Source: CBDHFQ01 sp965262565 (GTDB taxonomy: Bacteria; Bacteroidota; Bacteroidia; J057). From it: 64,000 nucleotides of DNA. Shown here one piece after another: positions 9,223-18,642 of this stretch. Every line of letters begins with the position of its first letter. The stretch's first letter is position 1. The translations under genes were made by a program, and so were the position numbers. The notes below the pieces were generated by a model. That model worked only from the letters and a program-made list of their open reading frames with translations, did no database searches and was not told the origin of the DNA. The stretch lies in the NCBI GenBank assembly GCA_965262565.1, contig CBDHFQ010000033.1, positions 124,001 through 188,000 of the forward strand, read 5' to 3'.

Positions 9223-9462
9223 TTATCTAAAGAGTTTTCCTAACATACCTGTCGAACGAGGTTTAATTTGAAAACCAGCCTTTTCCACCACTTGCATGAT
9301 CTTTTCTATGGGAAGATGTCGATCTGTTTCTATTTTGAGAATTTTATCTTTGTGAGCGGTATCTACTTCCCATTTTTTGATGGCTTTATTGCCTTCCAGG
9401 AAGGGTTTAACTTTCTCGACACAGCCACTACAATTTATATTTGTCTTGAATTGGAATTTCAT
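9223..9462 (-). CDS. HMA-domain copper chaperone (CopZ-like)
   Basis: A 79-residue heavy-metal-associated domain with the metal site NCSGC (CxxC, residues 10-14 region) and the usual beta-alpha-beta-beta-alpha-beta layout. The end is extended by a basic tail (RSTGMLGKLFR). Such proteins carry Cu(I) to a P-type ATPase. It lies 31 bases after the copper ATPase gene on the same strand, which supports that role. The gap between the two genes holds a 16-bp palindrome. Confidence 0.9.
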   Translation of the reverse strand: MKFQFKTNINCSGCVEKVKPFLEGNKAIKKWEVDTAHKDKILKIETDRHLPIEKIMQVVEKAGFQIKPRSTGMLGKLFR

Positions 9463-9469
9463 AAACTTC

Positions 9470-9485
9470 TAAACTATATAGTTTA
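9470..9485. promoter_or_regulatory. 16-bp perfect palindrome between copA and its chaperone gene
   Basis: TAAACTATATAGTTTA reads the same on both strands. It sits in the 31-base gap just upstream of the HMA chaperone start (ATG at 9462). Its place suggests an operator for a dimeric regulator or an RNA hairpin affecting the downstream gene. No regulator gene for copper lies nearby, so the partner is unknown. Confidence 0.4.
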
Positions 9486-9493
9486 ACAAAAAA

Positions 9494-11617
9494 TTATGCT
9501 TTGGTCAGTAATTTGGTTCTGAGCCACAGAGAGTTGCCGATAACAACTATATCTGATAGGCCCATAGTAACAGCTCCTATAATGGGAGAAAGGAAGCCAA
9601 AAGCTGCCAGAGGAATCGCTAATACATTATAGATAAAGGCCCAGAATAGATTTTGCTTTATCGTCCTTACTGTCAGTTTACCCAATTGAAACATATCTTT
9701 AATCAGGAGCAGGTTATCATGCAGCAGTACAATTTGGGAAGAATCTATCGCTGTTTGAGAAGCATTCCCCAGAGAAATACCTACAGAAGCTCTGCTCAAA
9801 CTAGGGGCATCATTAATTCCATCTCCTATCATGGCTGTAGCAGAAGTATTAGAAAGAGACTCAATAATATGCAATTTCTCCTCTGGTAATTTTTCTGCAA
9901 ATACCTTTTGTATACCTACCGCTTGAGCTACTTTTTCGGTCGTAGATATTCGATCACCACTCAACAATATCGTTTCAATTCCCTGTGTGTGAAGAAACTG
10001 AATTAAGGGCTTAGCTTCGGGTTTTATCTCATCTTCCAGATCAATGGTAGCGAGTAAATCTCCATCTTCCAGCAAATACAATGAGTGATCTCTATCCATT
10101 TTTTGAGGAATAGATAGATGTTGAATAAATTTGTGAGAACCTAGCTGATATTTTTTTTGTTCCAACGTGCCAATCCCTTCTATTCCTACCCCCTTGATTT
10201 CTTTTACGTTATTCAGAGACATAGAGGGGCTGTCGGCTAATTCAATGACTAATGAACGTGCGATGGGATGGTTAGAGTATTGTTCAAGACTCAATAAAAT
10301 AGAGCGCACTTCTTCTATTCTCTCTTCTGGACATTGAATATGGGCGATCTTGAATTTTCCAGTAGTAATAGTTCCCGTTTTATCAAATACCATCCTTTTT
10401 ATCTTTGCAAACTTTTCGATCGTTCTGGCCCCTTTAATCAGAATCCCTTTGCGGGAAGCACGACCTAACCCAACGACTACGGCGGTAGGAGTTGCTAGTC
10501 CCATAGCACATGGACAAGAAATCACCAGTACAGCAACACTATGAATGATCGCCGCTTGTAAACTTAATCCGAAGACAAAGTATGACAAGATGAAGGTCAA
10601 TAAGGAAATTCCCAATACTGTTGGAACGAATACGGAGCTTATTTTATCAGCTAACAGCTGAATGTCCGGTTTGTCAGATTGGGCCTTTTTTACTAATTCT
10701 ATGATTTTACCCAGCACTGCATCTTTTCCAGTGTTGGTAGCTTTCATGCGAAATTGACCTGTTTCTACCAGCGTTCCTCCTATCAAACGATCTCCTTGTT
10801 GCTTAAATACAGGTCTACTCTCTCCGGTGATCATGGACTCATTTACTTCTCCTTCTCCTTCCAATACATATCCATCAGCTGGAATTCGCTCTCCATCAGG
10901 TACGAAAAGGTGATCATCTACCTGGATAAGTTGAGCATCCATCTTTTGATGCTTCTCTTGACCATCTTCGGTGATAATTTTTGTGGCGACCTGTTTTTGT
11001 AATGTATTGAGTTCCTTAACAGCAGTCGTAGTCTTCTTCACTGCGCGGTGTTCTATGAAATTCCCTATCATGACGATAGTGATAATGCTGGCGGCAGTTT
11101 CATAAAACAGAAAATCCGGTCCTTTTCCGGTGAAGGTTCCATATAAGCTGTATCCGAAAGCTGCTGTAGCTCCAATGGTAATCAGTACATCCATATTGGG
11201 AACTCCACTCTTTATTGATCTTAATGCTGATGGTCCAAAGTGCCACATTCCAATAAGGTAAACGGGGATAGCAAGACCTAACTGGACCCATGGATAGTGT
11301 AAAATCGGAAGAGGGAGGATCATATGTAATAAAAGAGGGATCGTAAATGCGATACATATGAGTAATGGGAAAGGGAGAGCCGCATGTTCCTCTTGAGGGT
11401 GTTGTTCTCCTGTGACAACTTCGAACCCTAAATTTTCTATTCCTTTGACAATATGGGAAAGTCCTTTTTGTTGTCCCATATTAAACTGCACCTCTTCTAA
11501 TGCAAAATTCACTGATACGTCATTCATTCCTTCACGTTCCAGGTATTTCTCTATACTTATGGCACAATTTGCACAAGTCATTCCTTTCACCTGGAGTTCT
11601 ATATGTTCTGGAGACAT
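9494..11617 (-). CDS. copA: Cu(I)-translocating P1B-type ATPase
   Basis: A 707-residue copper-exporting ATPase of the inner membrane. In order: one N-terminal HMA domain with GMTCANCA (residues 13-20), six to eight membrane helices, the actuator GESRP block (TGES), the transmembrane CPC metal site in SCPCAMGLATPTA, the phosphorylation motif DKTGTIT, HP of SNHPIARSL, and the hinge GDGINDAPSL. The CPC site marks the Cu+/Ag+ subgroup. Its gene is followed by the chaperone gene, as in many copper operons. A Bacteroidota-type -7 element lies 42 bases upstream of the ATG. Confidence 0.96.
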   Translation of the reverse strand: MSPEHIELQVKGMTCANCAISIEKYLEREGMNDVSVNFALEEVQFNMGQQKGLSHIVKGIENLGFEVVTGEQHPQEEHAALPFPLLICIAFTIPLLLHMILPLPILHYPWVQLGLAIPVYLIGMWHFGPSALRSIKSGVPNMDVLITIGATAAFGYSLYGTFTGKGPDFLFYETAASIITIVMIGNFIEHRAVKKTTTAVKELNTLQKQVATKIITEDGQEKHQKMDAQLIQVDDHLFVPDGERIPADGYVLEGEGEVNESMITGESRPVFKQQGDRLIGGTLVETGQFRMKATNTGKDAVLGKIIELVKKAQSDKPDIQLLADKISSVFVPTVLGISLLTFILSYFVFGLSLQAAIIHSVAVLVISCPCAMGLATPTAVVVGLGRASRKGILIKGARTIEKFAKIKRMVFDKTGTITTGKFKIAHIQCPEERIEEVRSILLSLEQYSNHPIARSLVIELADSPSMSLNNVKEIKGVGIEGIGTLEQKKYQLGSHKFIQHLSIPQKMDRDHSLYLLEDGDLLATIDLEDEIKPEAKPLIQFLHTQGIETILLSGDRISTTEKVAQAVGIQKVFAEKLPEEKLHIIESLSNTSATAMIGDGINDAPSLSRASVGISLGNASQTAIDSSQIVLLHDNLLLIKDMFQLGKLTVRTIKQNLFWAFIYNVLAIPLAAFGFLSPIIGAVTMGLSDIVVIGNSLWLRTKLLTKA

Positions 11618-11651
11618 AAATCTATATTTGTCCTTGAGTCATCATTTATAT

Positions 11652-11669
11652 GGATAAACAAATATATCC
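11652..11669 (-). promoter_or_regulatory. copA promoter -7 element inside an inverted repeat
   Basis: On the minus strand, 11666-11659 reads TATATTTG, an exact match to the Bacteroidota -7 consensus TAnnTTTG; a T-rich -33 lies about 19 bases upstream. The element is enclosed by the arms GGATA and TATCC (GGATA-N8-TATCC, 11652-11669). A protein bound to this repeat would cover the promoter, so it is a natural place for repression. The copA ATG follows at 11617. Confidence 0.5.
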
Positions 11670-11854
11670 TAATTACTGTATACGAAAAATGATTTGAGTC
11701 GTTGAAATGCTATAATTATTCCCTCTTGAAAATGGAACTCCTTTAAAAGGGATGCGTAGAGATAAGGTATTTAGTGTCAGAAATGAGAATCGATATGATT
11801 CTTTGATCTATACGTTCGAACATATTTTCATCTTAATTTTAACCCAACGAAACG

Positions 11855-12502
11855 ATGATGAAGAGGTATTTGTTAAGTATACTTATAATACTGGTTCTTG
11901 CTCCAGTCGCCTTATTTGCTCAAGAAAAACAATCTGCCAAAGCACAAATCATTCAAATTCTGGATAACTTAAGTCCTGCACAACAGGCAAAGCTTCTGGA
12001 TGCCGCCAAAACCATTCAAAAGGAAAGCGCTTCTATACAGGATGTCTCTATGGATCAATCCACAGATAAAAATGCTTCCATTTCGCTTTCGGGTAATTCC
12101 TCTTCAGTGCAAGTAGCACAGGAAGTACCAAATGTTCAACGACCTGATTATATCGTAGAAGCTGAGGCTATGGAAGCAACTACTGTTGAATGGGATCAGG
12201 AATTACACGATTTTGGAAAAATAATTCAAGGGACCAAAGCAAAGCACACCTTTAAGTTTACAAATACTGGGGAGCATCCATTGAAAATTACCCGAGTTAA
12301 GCCTAGTTGTGGATGTACCTCTCCCAGCTATTCAAAAGAAGAGATTGGACCAGGAGAAGAAGGGTTTGTGGAGGTAGTTTTCAATAGTGCCGGTCGCAAA
12401 GGAACCCAAAATAAGGCTGTCACTGTTACGATGAACACTGAGGAAAAGAATAAAGTACTGAGATTTAAAGGGGAAGTAGTCGAAAATGATGATACCCAAT
12501 AA
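11855..12502 (+). CDS. secreted DUF1573-domain protein
   Basis: A 215-residue protein with a clear signal peptide (cleaved near LFAQE, residue 22). After a low-complexity region rich in Gln, Ala and Ser (25-95) comes a DUF1573 immunoglobulin-like domain at about 110-212: WDQELHDFGKIIQGTKAKH, KITRVKPSCGCTSP and the GPGEEGFVEVVF strand. The CGC pair in PSCGCT is the hallmark. The family is very common in Bacteroidota and is thought to be exported; its function is unknown. Two ATG codons in a row (11855, 11858) make the exact start uncertain by one residue. Confidence 0.9.
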   Translation: MMKRYLLSILIILVLAPVALFAQEKQSAKAQIIQILDNLSPAQQAKLLDAAKTIQKESASIQDVSMDQSTDKNASISLSGNSSSVQVAQEVPNVQRPDYIVEAEAMEATTVEWDQELHDFGKIIQGTKAKHTFKFTNTGEHPLKITRVKPSCGCTSPSYSKEEIGPGEEGFVEVVFNSAGRKGTQNKAVTVTMNTEEKNKVLRFKGEVVENDDTQ

Positions 12503-12521
12503 TTAAGAATACATATTCTAC

Positions 12522-12568
12522 AAGATCATCAAAAGTTAATTTAACTAATTGGAGCTTTTGATGATCTT
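12522..12568. terminator. 14-bp perfect inverted repeat between convergent genes
   Basis: AAGATCATCAAAAG (12522-12535) is the exact reverse complement of CTTTTGATGATCTT (12555-12568), with a 19-base loop. The right arm overlaps the last codons of the minus-strand protease gene, the left arm is intergenic. The hairpin sits 20 bases after the stop of the DUF1573 gene and probably ends both transcripts. The T-run is weak (TTTCT), so it is not a textbook terminator. Confidence 0.6.
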
Positions 12569-15500
12569 TCTACTGCTATCTCCTTTGACTGTCTGAATCG
12601 TCATAAAATATACACCCGAGGTAATAGACGAAAGATCAATTTCCATCTGTTGTCTCTTATTTCCATCCAATATATATACAGTCTGGCCCATTAAATTCTG
12701 GATAAATAATTTATCGATGGCCACGGAGGAATTAACGTTTACGATATCTAAAAATGGATTTGGAAAGATGTTAATCTCACTATCCTGAAGAATGGGTTGA
12801 TTTGATACCGTATTCTGGAAAGTGATACAATAGTCTTCCACCTCGCCTGCTTCAAAAACCCCGCAGGCATTTGGTGCGTTTCTGTATTGCATAACGATAC
12901 GCATACGCGTTGGACCTTCAAGTATGGGTATTGTATCAGGCAATTCAATAATAGCATCTACCGGATCATTAGAAGTAGTTCCCGGATCGTATACTAACTC
13001 ATCTATTTCGGAAAAGCTCCCATCTTGATTTAGATCGATATATACACGCCAATACTCTTCAAAATTGACATCCTTAAATCCGGGGACCAGATTTAGGACA
13101 ATAGGTTTTTCTGGTTGAATGAATAGTGGTACTGTTGTGAAATCTCCATACCCATCGTTTTCTCCAGATGTTAAAGGTGTCCCATTGACGCTGATTCGCT
13201 CGATCCATTCATCGCTCACATTATTTCCTCCTGATACGCAGTAAACACTGTCCTGGCACGTTCCACAACCCAGGGTTCTGGTAGTGTCAATCACTGAAAT
13301 GGAAATAGAGTCTTCACATACCGTATTAAAAACAAACTCGTAATTCGTACAAGGCTGAAGGTTTTCAACACTAATTCCTGGTACATCCGAAGTTAAGGTG
13401 AAATTGTTTGAATTTCGATTGTTTAGGGTGTCTAGAGACCTTACATCAACCGTATAAGAAACAGCATTAAAGGTAGGGTCCCACTGCCAATCGATAAAGT
13501 TTTCTCCTTTGGTTACTACTTTCGGATTTGAAGGTGCCAGACATAAGGTAGAATCCTGAATAATGGTTACACAATAATCTTCTACCTCTCCAAAGCGAAA
13601 AGACTCACATGGAACGGGTTCGGAATCAAACTTCATACTTACCCTCATTCGGGTGAGGCCTTCTTCTACATTCGTAGGAATAGTAATTTCTCCTGATACA
13701 GCTTGTCTAAAAAATCCGCCTGAGTCGAATAATAATTCTTCGGGATCCTGAAAACTACCATCCTTATTTAAATCTATCCACAATTTCCAATATTCAGGAA
13801 ATGAATTACTGGGAAAACCAGGAATGAAGGATATGGGATAGGTGAGTCCTGCTTTAAAGGAAATGGATAAATCAGTATAATCACCAAAGCCTCCATCTGC
13901 TCCGCTTCCGTTGACAAAATCTCCAATAAGAACTGAATCTATCCATTCATTTTCTGTATTAAGACCTTTAGAAGCACAATATTCTGTATCCAGACAAAAT
14001 CCGCAGCCTATCGTTGAAAAAGTAGAAATAGCAGATAGGACACTTAAGCCTGTATCACATAAAGTGGCGATTTGAAATTCTATATCCTGGCAAGTGGCTA
14101 CATCTGAAGCGAGAAAAAATGTATCTGCTATTGAAACTGTATTCCATTCTGTACTTCCCTTTTCTCTGAACATGAGTTCATAGGCTTGTGCCGCCAGCAC
14201 TTCATCCCAATTGACCAATAAACTATTTTCTGTTGCAGATATGAGATTGATAGTTTTAGGTGGAGAACAACAACCATCAGTCTGAAAAAGGTAACTAGGA
14301 GAGAAAGCACTTGTATCAGCACTACAAATGGAAGCTACCTGAAATTCGTAGAATTCACAGGGAGATAAATTCTGAATGGGTAAATCATTAGTATTTATCA
14401 TTGAGGTTGTCCAGGTAGAATCAGTAGTTCTCTTATATCTGGCAATGAAAGACGAGGAATTAATGAATTCCCAGCTTAGTGATGCCGTGGTATCGATCAA
14501 TTCATTTACGGTTAAATCGAAGGGTGGCACACATGGAGCTAAACCCTCACAATAGGCATTAAGTAGATCTAAGCTTCTTTTGATATTAAGTCTTCCTCCC
14601 GTAACAGTCTTACCACTTAAACTGGAAAGCGTATCTACCCCATTTAGAATGAATTCCTTCATTAATAATGCTACTTCTGCAGGATTATTTTTATACTGAG
14701 CTATTAATTCAGGACAGGCCGCGGCATATAATAAAGAAATAGCTCCGGTGACATGAGGTGCTGCCATAGAAGCTCCAGTATTAAATCCATAAGCGTTATT
14801 AATAATAGAGCTAATGATGTTATCGCCTGGTGCTCCTAGATCAATACTTACTTCTCCGAAGCCTGAGCCTGAAGGAAGTTCATCAAAGCGATTTGTTCTT
14901 GTAATGCCAATAAAGTGATCACTCACACATCTTGTTGGAATATCACCCTGGATTTCTACATTTACTTCCGTATTCACTGTCGCTCCTACACTGAGGATTC
15001 CAGCTTCCCCCAGAGAATCATACATAGCGCACCAAATGGGGAAATCTTCAGGCATGCCTCTATCAACTCCAAAAGAGGAATTGGTAGCAATGATAAAAGC
15101 ACCAGAAGCTCCATTAGATTCATTAAATCTTTTGCGCATATTTAGGACGTAGCTGTAAGCTGAAACTACAGTTGCCTCGTCTGTGGTTGAACCAGCGACT
15201 GCTAATAGGGGTACTCCCCAACTTATTCCAGCTATTCCCGTCCCATTATTTCCTATGGCACCAGCAATTCCTGCCACATGAGTTCCATGAGATTGCGAAG
15301 GAATGATGCCATTATTATCAAAAGCATTCCATCCATCGAAATCATCCACATAGCCATTCTTATCGTCATCTATATTATTATTTGGAATCTCTGATCGGTT
15401 TTTCCAAAAATTCAAGTCTTCATGATCCATTTCAAAGCCTTGATCCACAATAGCTAGCACCAAACTATCTCCAAGTGAGGTGACCTGATTATTTGGAATT

Positions 15501-15940
15501 AAATCCCATACTTCTGTTACATCTACATCAGCATCTTCTATTCCATCTTCCTGCCCGGTATTATTGAGGGCCCATTGGGAAGAAAATAAATCGTCATTGG
15601 GAATAATATCCTCGCTATTTCTAATACTTACTCTATGATTATGCTGAGTAAGTAGAGTGAGCTTTGAAAGTATTTTTTTTGCCTGAAAAGCGGGTACGAT
15701 GTTCGAATTGTAGGTGAGTAAGTATATTCCTTGTTCAGCTGAAATCTCTCTACCCATTTTGGGATAAATCGCTTGTCCTTGCTCATATCCAACTGGAGTC
15801 CTTAATACTTTTTTCAATTGGGTATCATTTTCCACCATCACGATGAGTTCTCCTGGAATTACGCCTGGATGTTGGCCAAAACCAGAGAAGCTAATAAGAA
15901 GAGGGATGCATAGAATGAAAGGGTAAATAACAGAATTCAT
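12545..15940 (-). CDS. secreted S8 (subtilisin-like) protease with GEVED repeats and T9SS sorting domain
   Basis: A 1131-residue exported protease. An ATG at 15940 starts a good signal peptide (MNSVIYPFILCIP); the longer frame to 16036 is unlikely. The peptidase S8 domain has the triad Asp in AIVDQGF (about 164), His in SHGTHVAG (about 218) and Ser in GASMAAPH (about 390). Next come fibronectin type III-like segments and two copies of a module ending in GEVEDYC (about 640-790 and 900-1045), each with WIDLNKDGSF or YIDLNQDGSF. The end (IFPNPFLDIVNV ... SGVYFMTI) is a T9SS type A sorting domain, so the protein should go through the outer membrane and be attached to the surface or released. Confidence 0.92.
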   Translation of the reverse strand: MNSVIYPFILCIPLLISFSGFGQHPGVIPGELIVMVENDTQLKKVLRTPVGYEQGQAIYPKMGREISAEQGIYLLTYNSNIVPAFQAKKILSKLTLLTQHNHRVSIRNSEDIIPNDDLFSSQWALNNTGQEDGIEDADVDVTEVWDLIPNNQVTSLGDSLVLAIVDQGFEMDHEDLNFWKNRSEIPNNNIDDDKNGYVDDFDGWNAFDNNGIIPSQSHGTHVAGIAGAIGNNGTGIAGISWGVPLLAVAGSTTDEATVVSAYSYVLNMRKRFNESNGASGAFIIATNSSFGVDRGMPEDFPIWCAMYDSLGEAGILSVGATVNTEVNVEIQGDIPTRCVSDHFIGITRTNRFDELPSGSGFGEVSIDLGAPGDNIISSIINNAYGFNTGASMAAPHVTGAISLLYAAACPELIAQYKNNPAEVALLMKEFILNGVDTLSSLSGKTVTGGRLNIKRSLDLLNAYCEGLAPCVPPFDLTVNELIDTTASLSWEFINSSSFIARYKRTTDSTWTTSMINTNDLPIQNLSPCEFYEFQVASICSADTSAFSPSYLFQTDGCCSPPKTINLISATENSLLVNWDEVLAAQAYELMFREKGSTEWNTVSIADTFFLASDVATCQDIEFQIATLCDTGLSVLSAISTFSTIGCGFCLDTEYCASKGLNTENEWIDSVLIGDFVNGSGADGGFGDYTDLSISFKAGLTYPISFIPGFPSNSFPEYWKLWIDLNKDGSFQDPEELLFDSGGFFRQAVSGEITIPTNVEEGLTRMRVSMKFDSEPVPCESFRFGEVEDYCVTIIQDSTLCLAPSNPKVVTKGENFIDWQWDPTFNAVSYTVDVRSLDTLNNRNSNNFTLTSDVPGISVENLQPCTNYEFVFNTVCEDSISISVIDTTRTLGCGTCQDSVYCVSGGNNVSDEWIERISVNGTPLTSGENDGYGDFTTVPLFIQPEKPIVLNLVPGFKDVNFEEYWRVYIDLNQDGSFSEIDELVYDPGTTSNDPVDAIIELPDTIPILEGPTRMRIVMQYRNAPNACGVFEAGEVEDYCITFQNTVSNQPILQDSEINIFPNPFLDIVNVNSSVAIDKLFIQNLMGQTVYILDGNKRQQMEIDLSSITSGVYFMTIQTVKGDSSRKIIKSSN

Positions 15941-16095
15941 ATATGATTTAAGAGCATGTTTAAAATGACGATTTAAATTGACACAGATAATATTGGAATA
16001 GATATTATCCTTATGACCAATATAACTTTTTCTCATTATAAGTGTAAACTAATTCTCTTATGTAGTATGTTAGAAATTCCCAAAAACCCTATCAG

Positions 16096-17466
16096 ATGAA
16101 CCTTTTCCAGTCTATAAATCCTGCTAATGGAGCTATTATTCAATCCTATGATATGATGTCTACCCAAGAAGTAGAAAAAGCTGTAGATCAATCCTTCGAA
16201 GCATTTGAGAGGTGGAAACATACGAAAATAGGGGTAAGGGTAAAATTACTTGGGAGTCTCGCTACGCAACTAAGAGCCAAATCTTCAGAATTGGCTGAGT
16301 TGATGACATTGGAAATGGGGAAACCAATATCACAGGGGCAGGCAGAAATCGAAAAATGTGCCTGGACTTGCGATTATTTTGCTGAAAATGGAAGGGAGAT
16401 GTTGTCAGAAGAGCTAGTACATACAGCTTCTTTCAAAGGGAAAATTATTTACCGCCCATTGGGTATTATCCTTGGTATCATGCCCTGGAACTTTCCTTTT
16501 TGGCAAGTGTTTCGCTTTGCTGTATCAGGAATATTAGCGGGGAATACCGTTCTGTTAAAACACTCACCAAATGTTCCTGGGTGTGCGATATCTTTAGAAG
16601 ATCTATTTAATAGTTCAGGGTTCCCGAAAGGAACCTTCACTAACTTATTTATCGATCATGAACAGACGGCCACACTTATAGAAGACTTCAGAGTAAAGGC
16701 TGTAACTTTTACTGGAAGTACAAGTGGGGGAAAAGCAGTAGCCGAATTAGCAGGAAAAGCGATTAAAAAGACTATCCTTGAATTAGGGGGAAGTGATCCT
16801 TATGTGATCCTGGAAGATGCAGATCTGGACTTAGCGATAGATACTTGTGTCAAAAGCCGGTTATTAAATTCCGGTCAAAGTTGTATTGCTGCCAAACGTT
16901 GGATCGTAGTAGATTCCCTGAAGACTGAATTTGAAGAAGGAGTAGTAGCTAAGATGGAGAAAGTCTTGATGGGAGATCCCTTTTTAAATACTACGGAATT
17001 AGGTCCATTAGCCAGAAAAGATTTAAGAGATCAATTACACCTTCAGGTATCCGATTCAATTTCACGAGGAGCTACTTTATCATGTGGTGGATACATACCT
17101 GATAGATTAGGATGGTTTTATCCTGCTACGGTGCTTTCTAATGTCAAAAAGGGAATGCCAGCTTATGATGAAGAGTTGTTCGGGCCCGTAGGAGTGATTA
17201 TTTCTGCGACCAATGAAGAGGAAGCGATCAGAATAGCTAATGATACTACCTTTGGGTTAGGTGCAGCTGTTTTTACAAATGATGTAGAGAAAGGAGAGAT
17301 GATAGCTACGAAACAATTGAATGCTGGAAATTGTGTAGTGAATCGCATGGTTGTCTCTGATCCGCGAATGCCTTTTGGAGGAATTAATAATAGCGGTTAT
17401 GGTAGAGAGTTATCTTATTTGGGACCTAGAGCCTTCACAAATGTTAAAAGTGTAGTGTTAAGTTAA
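16096..17466 (+). CDS. NAD(P)-dependent aldehyde dehydrogenase, succinate-semialdehyde type
   Basis: A 456-residue aldehyde dehydrogenase. The general-base Glu is in KTILELGGSDP (about residue 230), the catalytic Cys in NSGQSCIAAKR (about 264), and the NAD fold shows GIMPWNFPFWQ and FTGSTSGGKAV. EELFGPVG and FGGINNSGYGREL near the end are also typical. Length and motifs (LEMGKPISQG, TSCxAxKR) resemble the short succinate-semialdehyde dehydrogenases (Sad/GabD2 type). The true aldehyde is not determined by sequence. It is divergent from the S8 protease gene, with about 155 bases between the two start codons. Confidence 0.9.
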   Translation: MNLFQSINPANGAIIQSYDMMSTQEVEKAVDQSFEAFERWKHTKIGVRVKLLGSLATQLRAKSSELAELMTLEMGKPISQGQAEIEKCAWTCDYFAENGREMLSEELVHTASFKGKIIYRPLGIILGIMPWNFPFWQVFRFAVSGILAGNTVLLKHSPNVPGCAISLEDLFNSSGFPKGTFTNLFIDHEQTATLIEDFRVKAVTFTGSTSGGKAVAELAGKAIKKTILELGGSDPYVILEDADLDLAIDTCVKSRLLNSGQSCIAAKRWIVVDSLKTEFEEGVVAKMEKVLMGDPFLNTTELGPLARKDLRDQLHLQVSDSISRGATLSCGGYIPDRLGWFYPATVLSNVKKGMPAYDEELFGPVGVIISATNEEEAIRIANDTTFGLGAAVFTNDVEKGEMIATKQLNAGNCVVNRMVVSDPRMPFGGINNSGYGRELSYLGPRAFTNVKSVVLS

Positions 17467-17473
17467 AAAAAAA

Positions 17474-17514
17474 TTAGGGGACTCAATCCGCCCTAGACGG
17501 AGAGTCAACCCTAA
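17474..17514. repeat. nested hairpin just after the aldehyde dehydrogenase gene
   Basis: Eight bases after the stop codon is a three-part stem: TTAGGG pairs with CCCTAA, GACTC with GAGTC, and TCCG with CGGA around the loop CCCTAGA; small AA bulges separate the parts. No T-run follows, so a Rho-independent terminator is doubtful. It could protect the 3' end of the mRNA or be part of a small structured RNA. Confidence 0.55.
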
Positions 17515-18000
17515 CCCCTAGCTTCTGTATCTGGCGTAATGCCTTAAAGACAATTCAAATGTAGGCGATGCGGATTAAAAATGTAAACTATGAAAATTCG
17601 TAATATATCATTGATAGAATATATGTAAATATGTATTAGTTGTTTTGGTTTAGCATTGAGATTATTTACTCTGAGATAGGAGATTATATTGAGTTTAATA
17701 AGAATTGGGCTGGGGAATCTTCCTTATTGGTATAGAAATAGAAAAAAATTTTATGTTATATCTCCCTTTAACCTGAGTGTATAATAGGTACTAATGGGAA
17801 TGGTGAGTATATCTTACATAATTAAGTGTTCCGTTCTTAAGGATAGTAGGGATTTTTGAAGGTAAAAGGCAGGAGATCTGGGATTCATCCTCTTTTTGAA
17901 ATAATAAGATCTCTAATCCTATTCAAAAGGTAACTATGGTTCATTGGCACAAACCTATATCCAGCACTTACACCAACTAAATGAGAACAACCTTTAATAT
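17515..18000. other. gene-free stretch after the aldehyde dehydrogenase gene
   Basis: About 490 AT-rich bases between convergent genes. No open frame of useful length and no further clear hairpin was seen. Confidence 0.5.
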
Positions 18001-18642
18001 TTATTGAACCCATACCTTAAAATAGATGGGATATCTTTGTTTAAACTCTATCCAGGATATGACCTGACGAGAGGGATTGCCAGGAAAAGGATCTCTCAGT
18101 ACCACATGTTCAATAATAGGTTCCTGATATTGATTCACTGTATAATAAACCGCTGTTAGCACATAAGCATGCGCCTGTTGAAGGGAGGTTCTGTTTCTCA
18201 ATCCTACAATAATAGGCCATTTAGCTGCCAGATTATTAATGATATCTAAAGGGGAGTATACACCATAATCAGAATGGATAGTTGAATAGCCGCCGAACTG
18301 ATTGGGAGCCCATCCACTTAAAGCACTTAGTACATGTTCCGGATTTCCAGGTAAATCTATAGGACTGCCAAAGATGCGGGTAACTATTTGTTCCTGATCA
18401 ATTTTCAGGCCGTGGTAATTGAGGACCATTTGAATACATGCTGCCCAACACCAATTTTCCTGCCGCTGTCTACCAGATTCTAAGGGAGCAGCATAGTGTT
18501 CGAACTCTTTGGTGGGTATTCCTGCGGTAAATAAATTGTTTCCAATTTTTAATACTGATTGTGCATGTAATGGAGCAATAGTAAGCATGCAGGTCAAGAG
18601 AACAATACCTTTTATTCCAAGATTGCGAATCTGATGTACCAT
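18001..18642 (-). CDS. secreted papain-like cysteine protease (C39/C70-like)
   Basis: A 213-residue protein with a signal peptide (cleaved near LHAQS, residue 28). The motif RQENWCWAACIQMVLNYHG, near residue 58, is the nucleophile block of the papain-like family that includes the AvrRpt2 (C70) group. The His is probably in QAHAYVLTAV (about 158) and the acid in LRDPFPG (about 187). These proteases are short, single-domain and secreted. The substrate is unknown, and no pro-peptide or immunity gene is seen. An effector-like or bacteriocin-processing role would be speculation. Confidence 0.8.
   Translation of the reverse strand: MVHQIRNLGIKGIVLLTCMLTIAPLHAQSVLKIGNNLFTAGIPTKEFEHYAAPLESGRQRQENWCWAACIQMVLNYHGLKIDQEQIVTRIFGSPIDLPGNPEHVLSALSGWAPNQFGGYSTIHSDYGVYSPLDIINNLAAKWPIIVGLRNRTSLQQAHAYVLTAVYYTVNQYQEPIIEHVVLRDPFPGNPSRQVISWIEFKQRYPIYFKVWVQ

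Noticed and set aside
15940..16036. N-terminal extension of the S8 protease
   Set aside because: The extra residues precede a good signal peptide at the internal ATG, so the shorter start is preferred.
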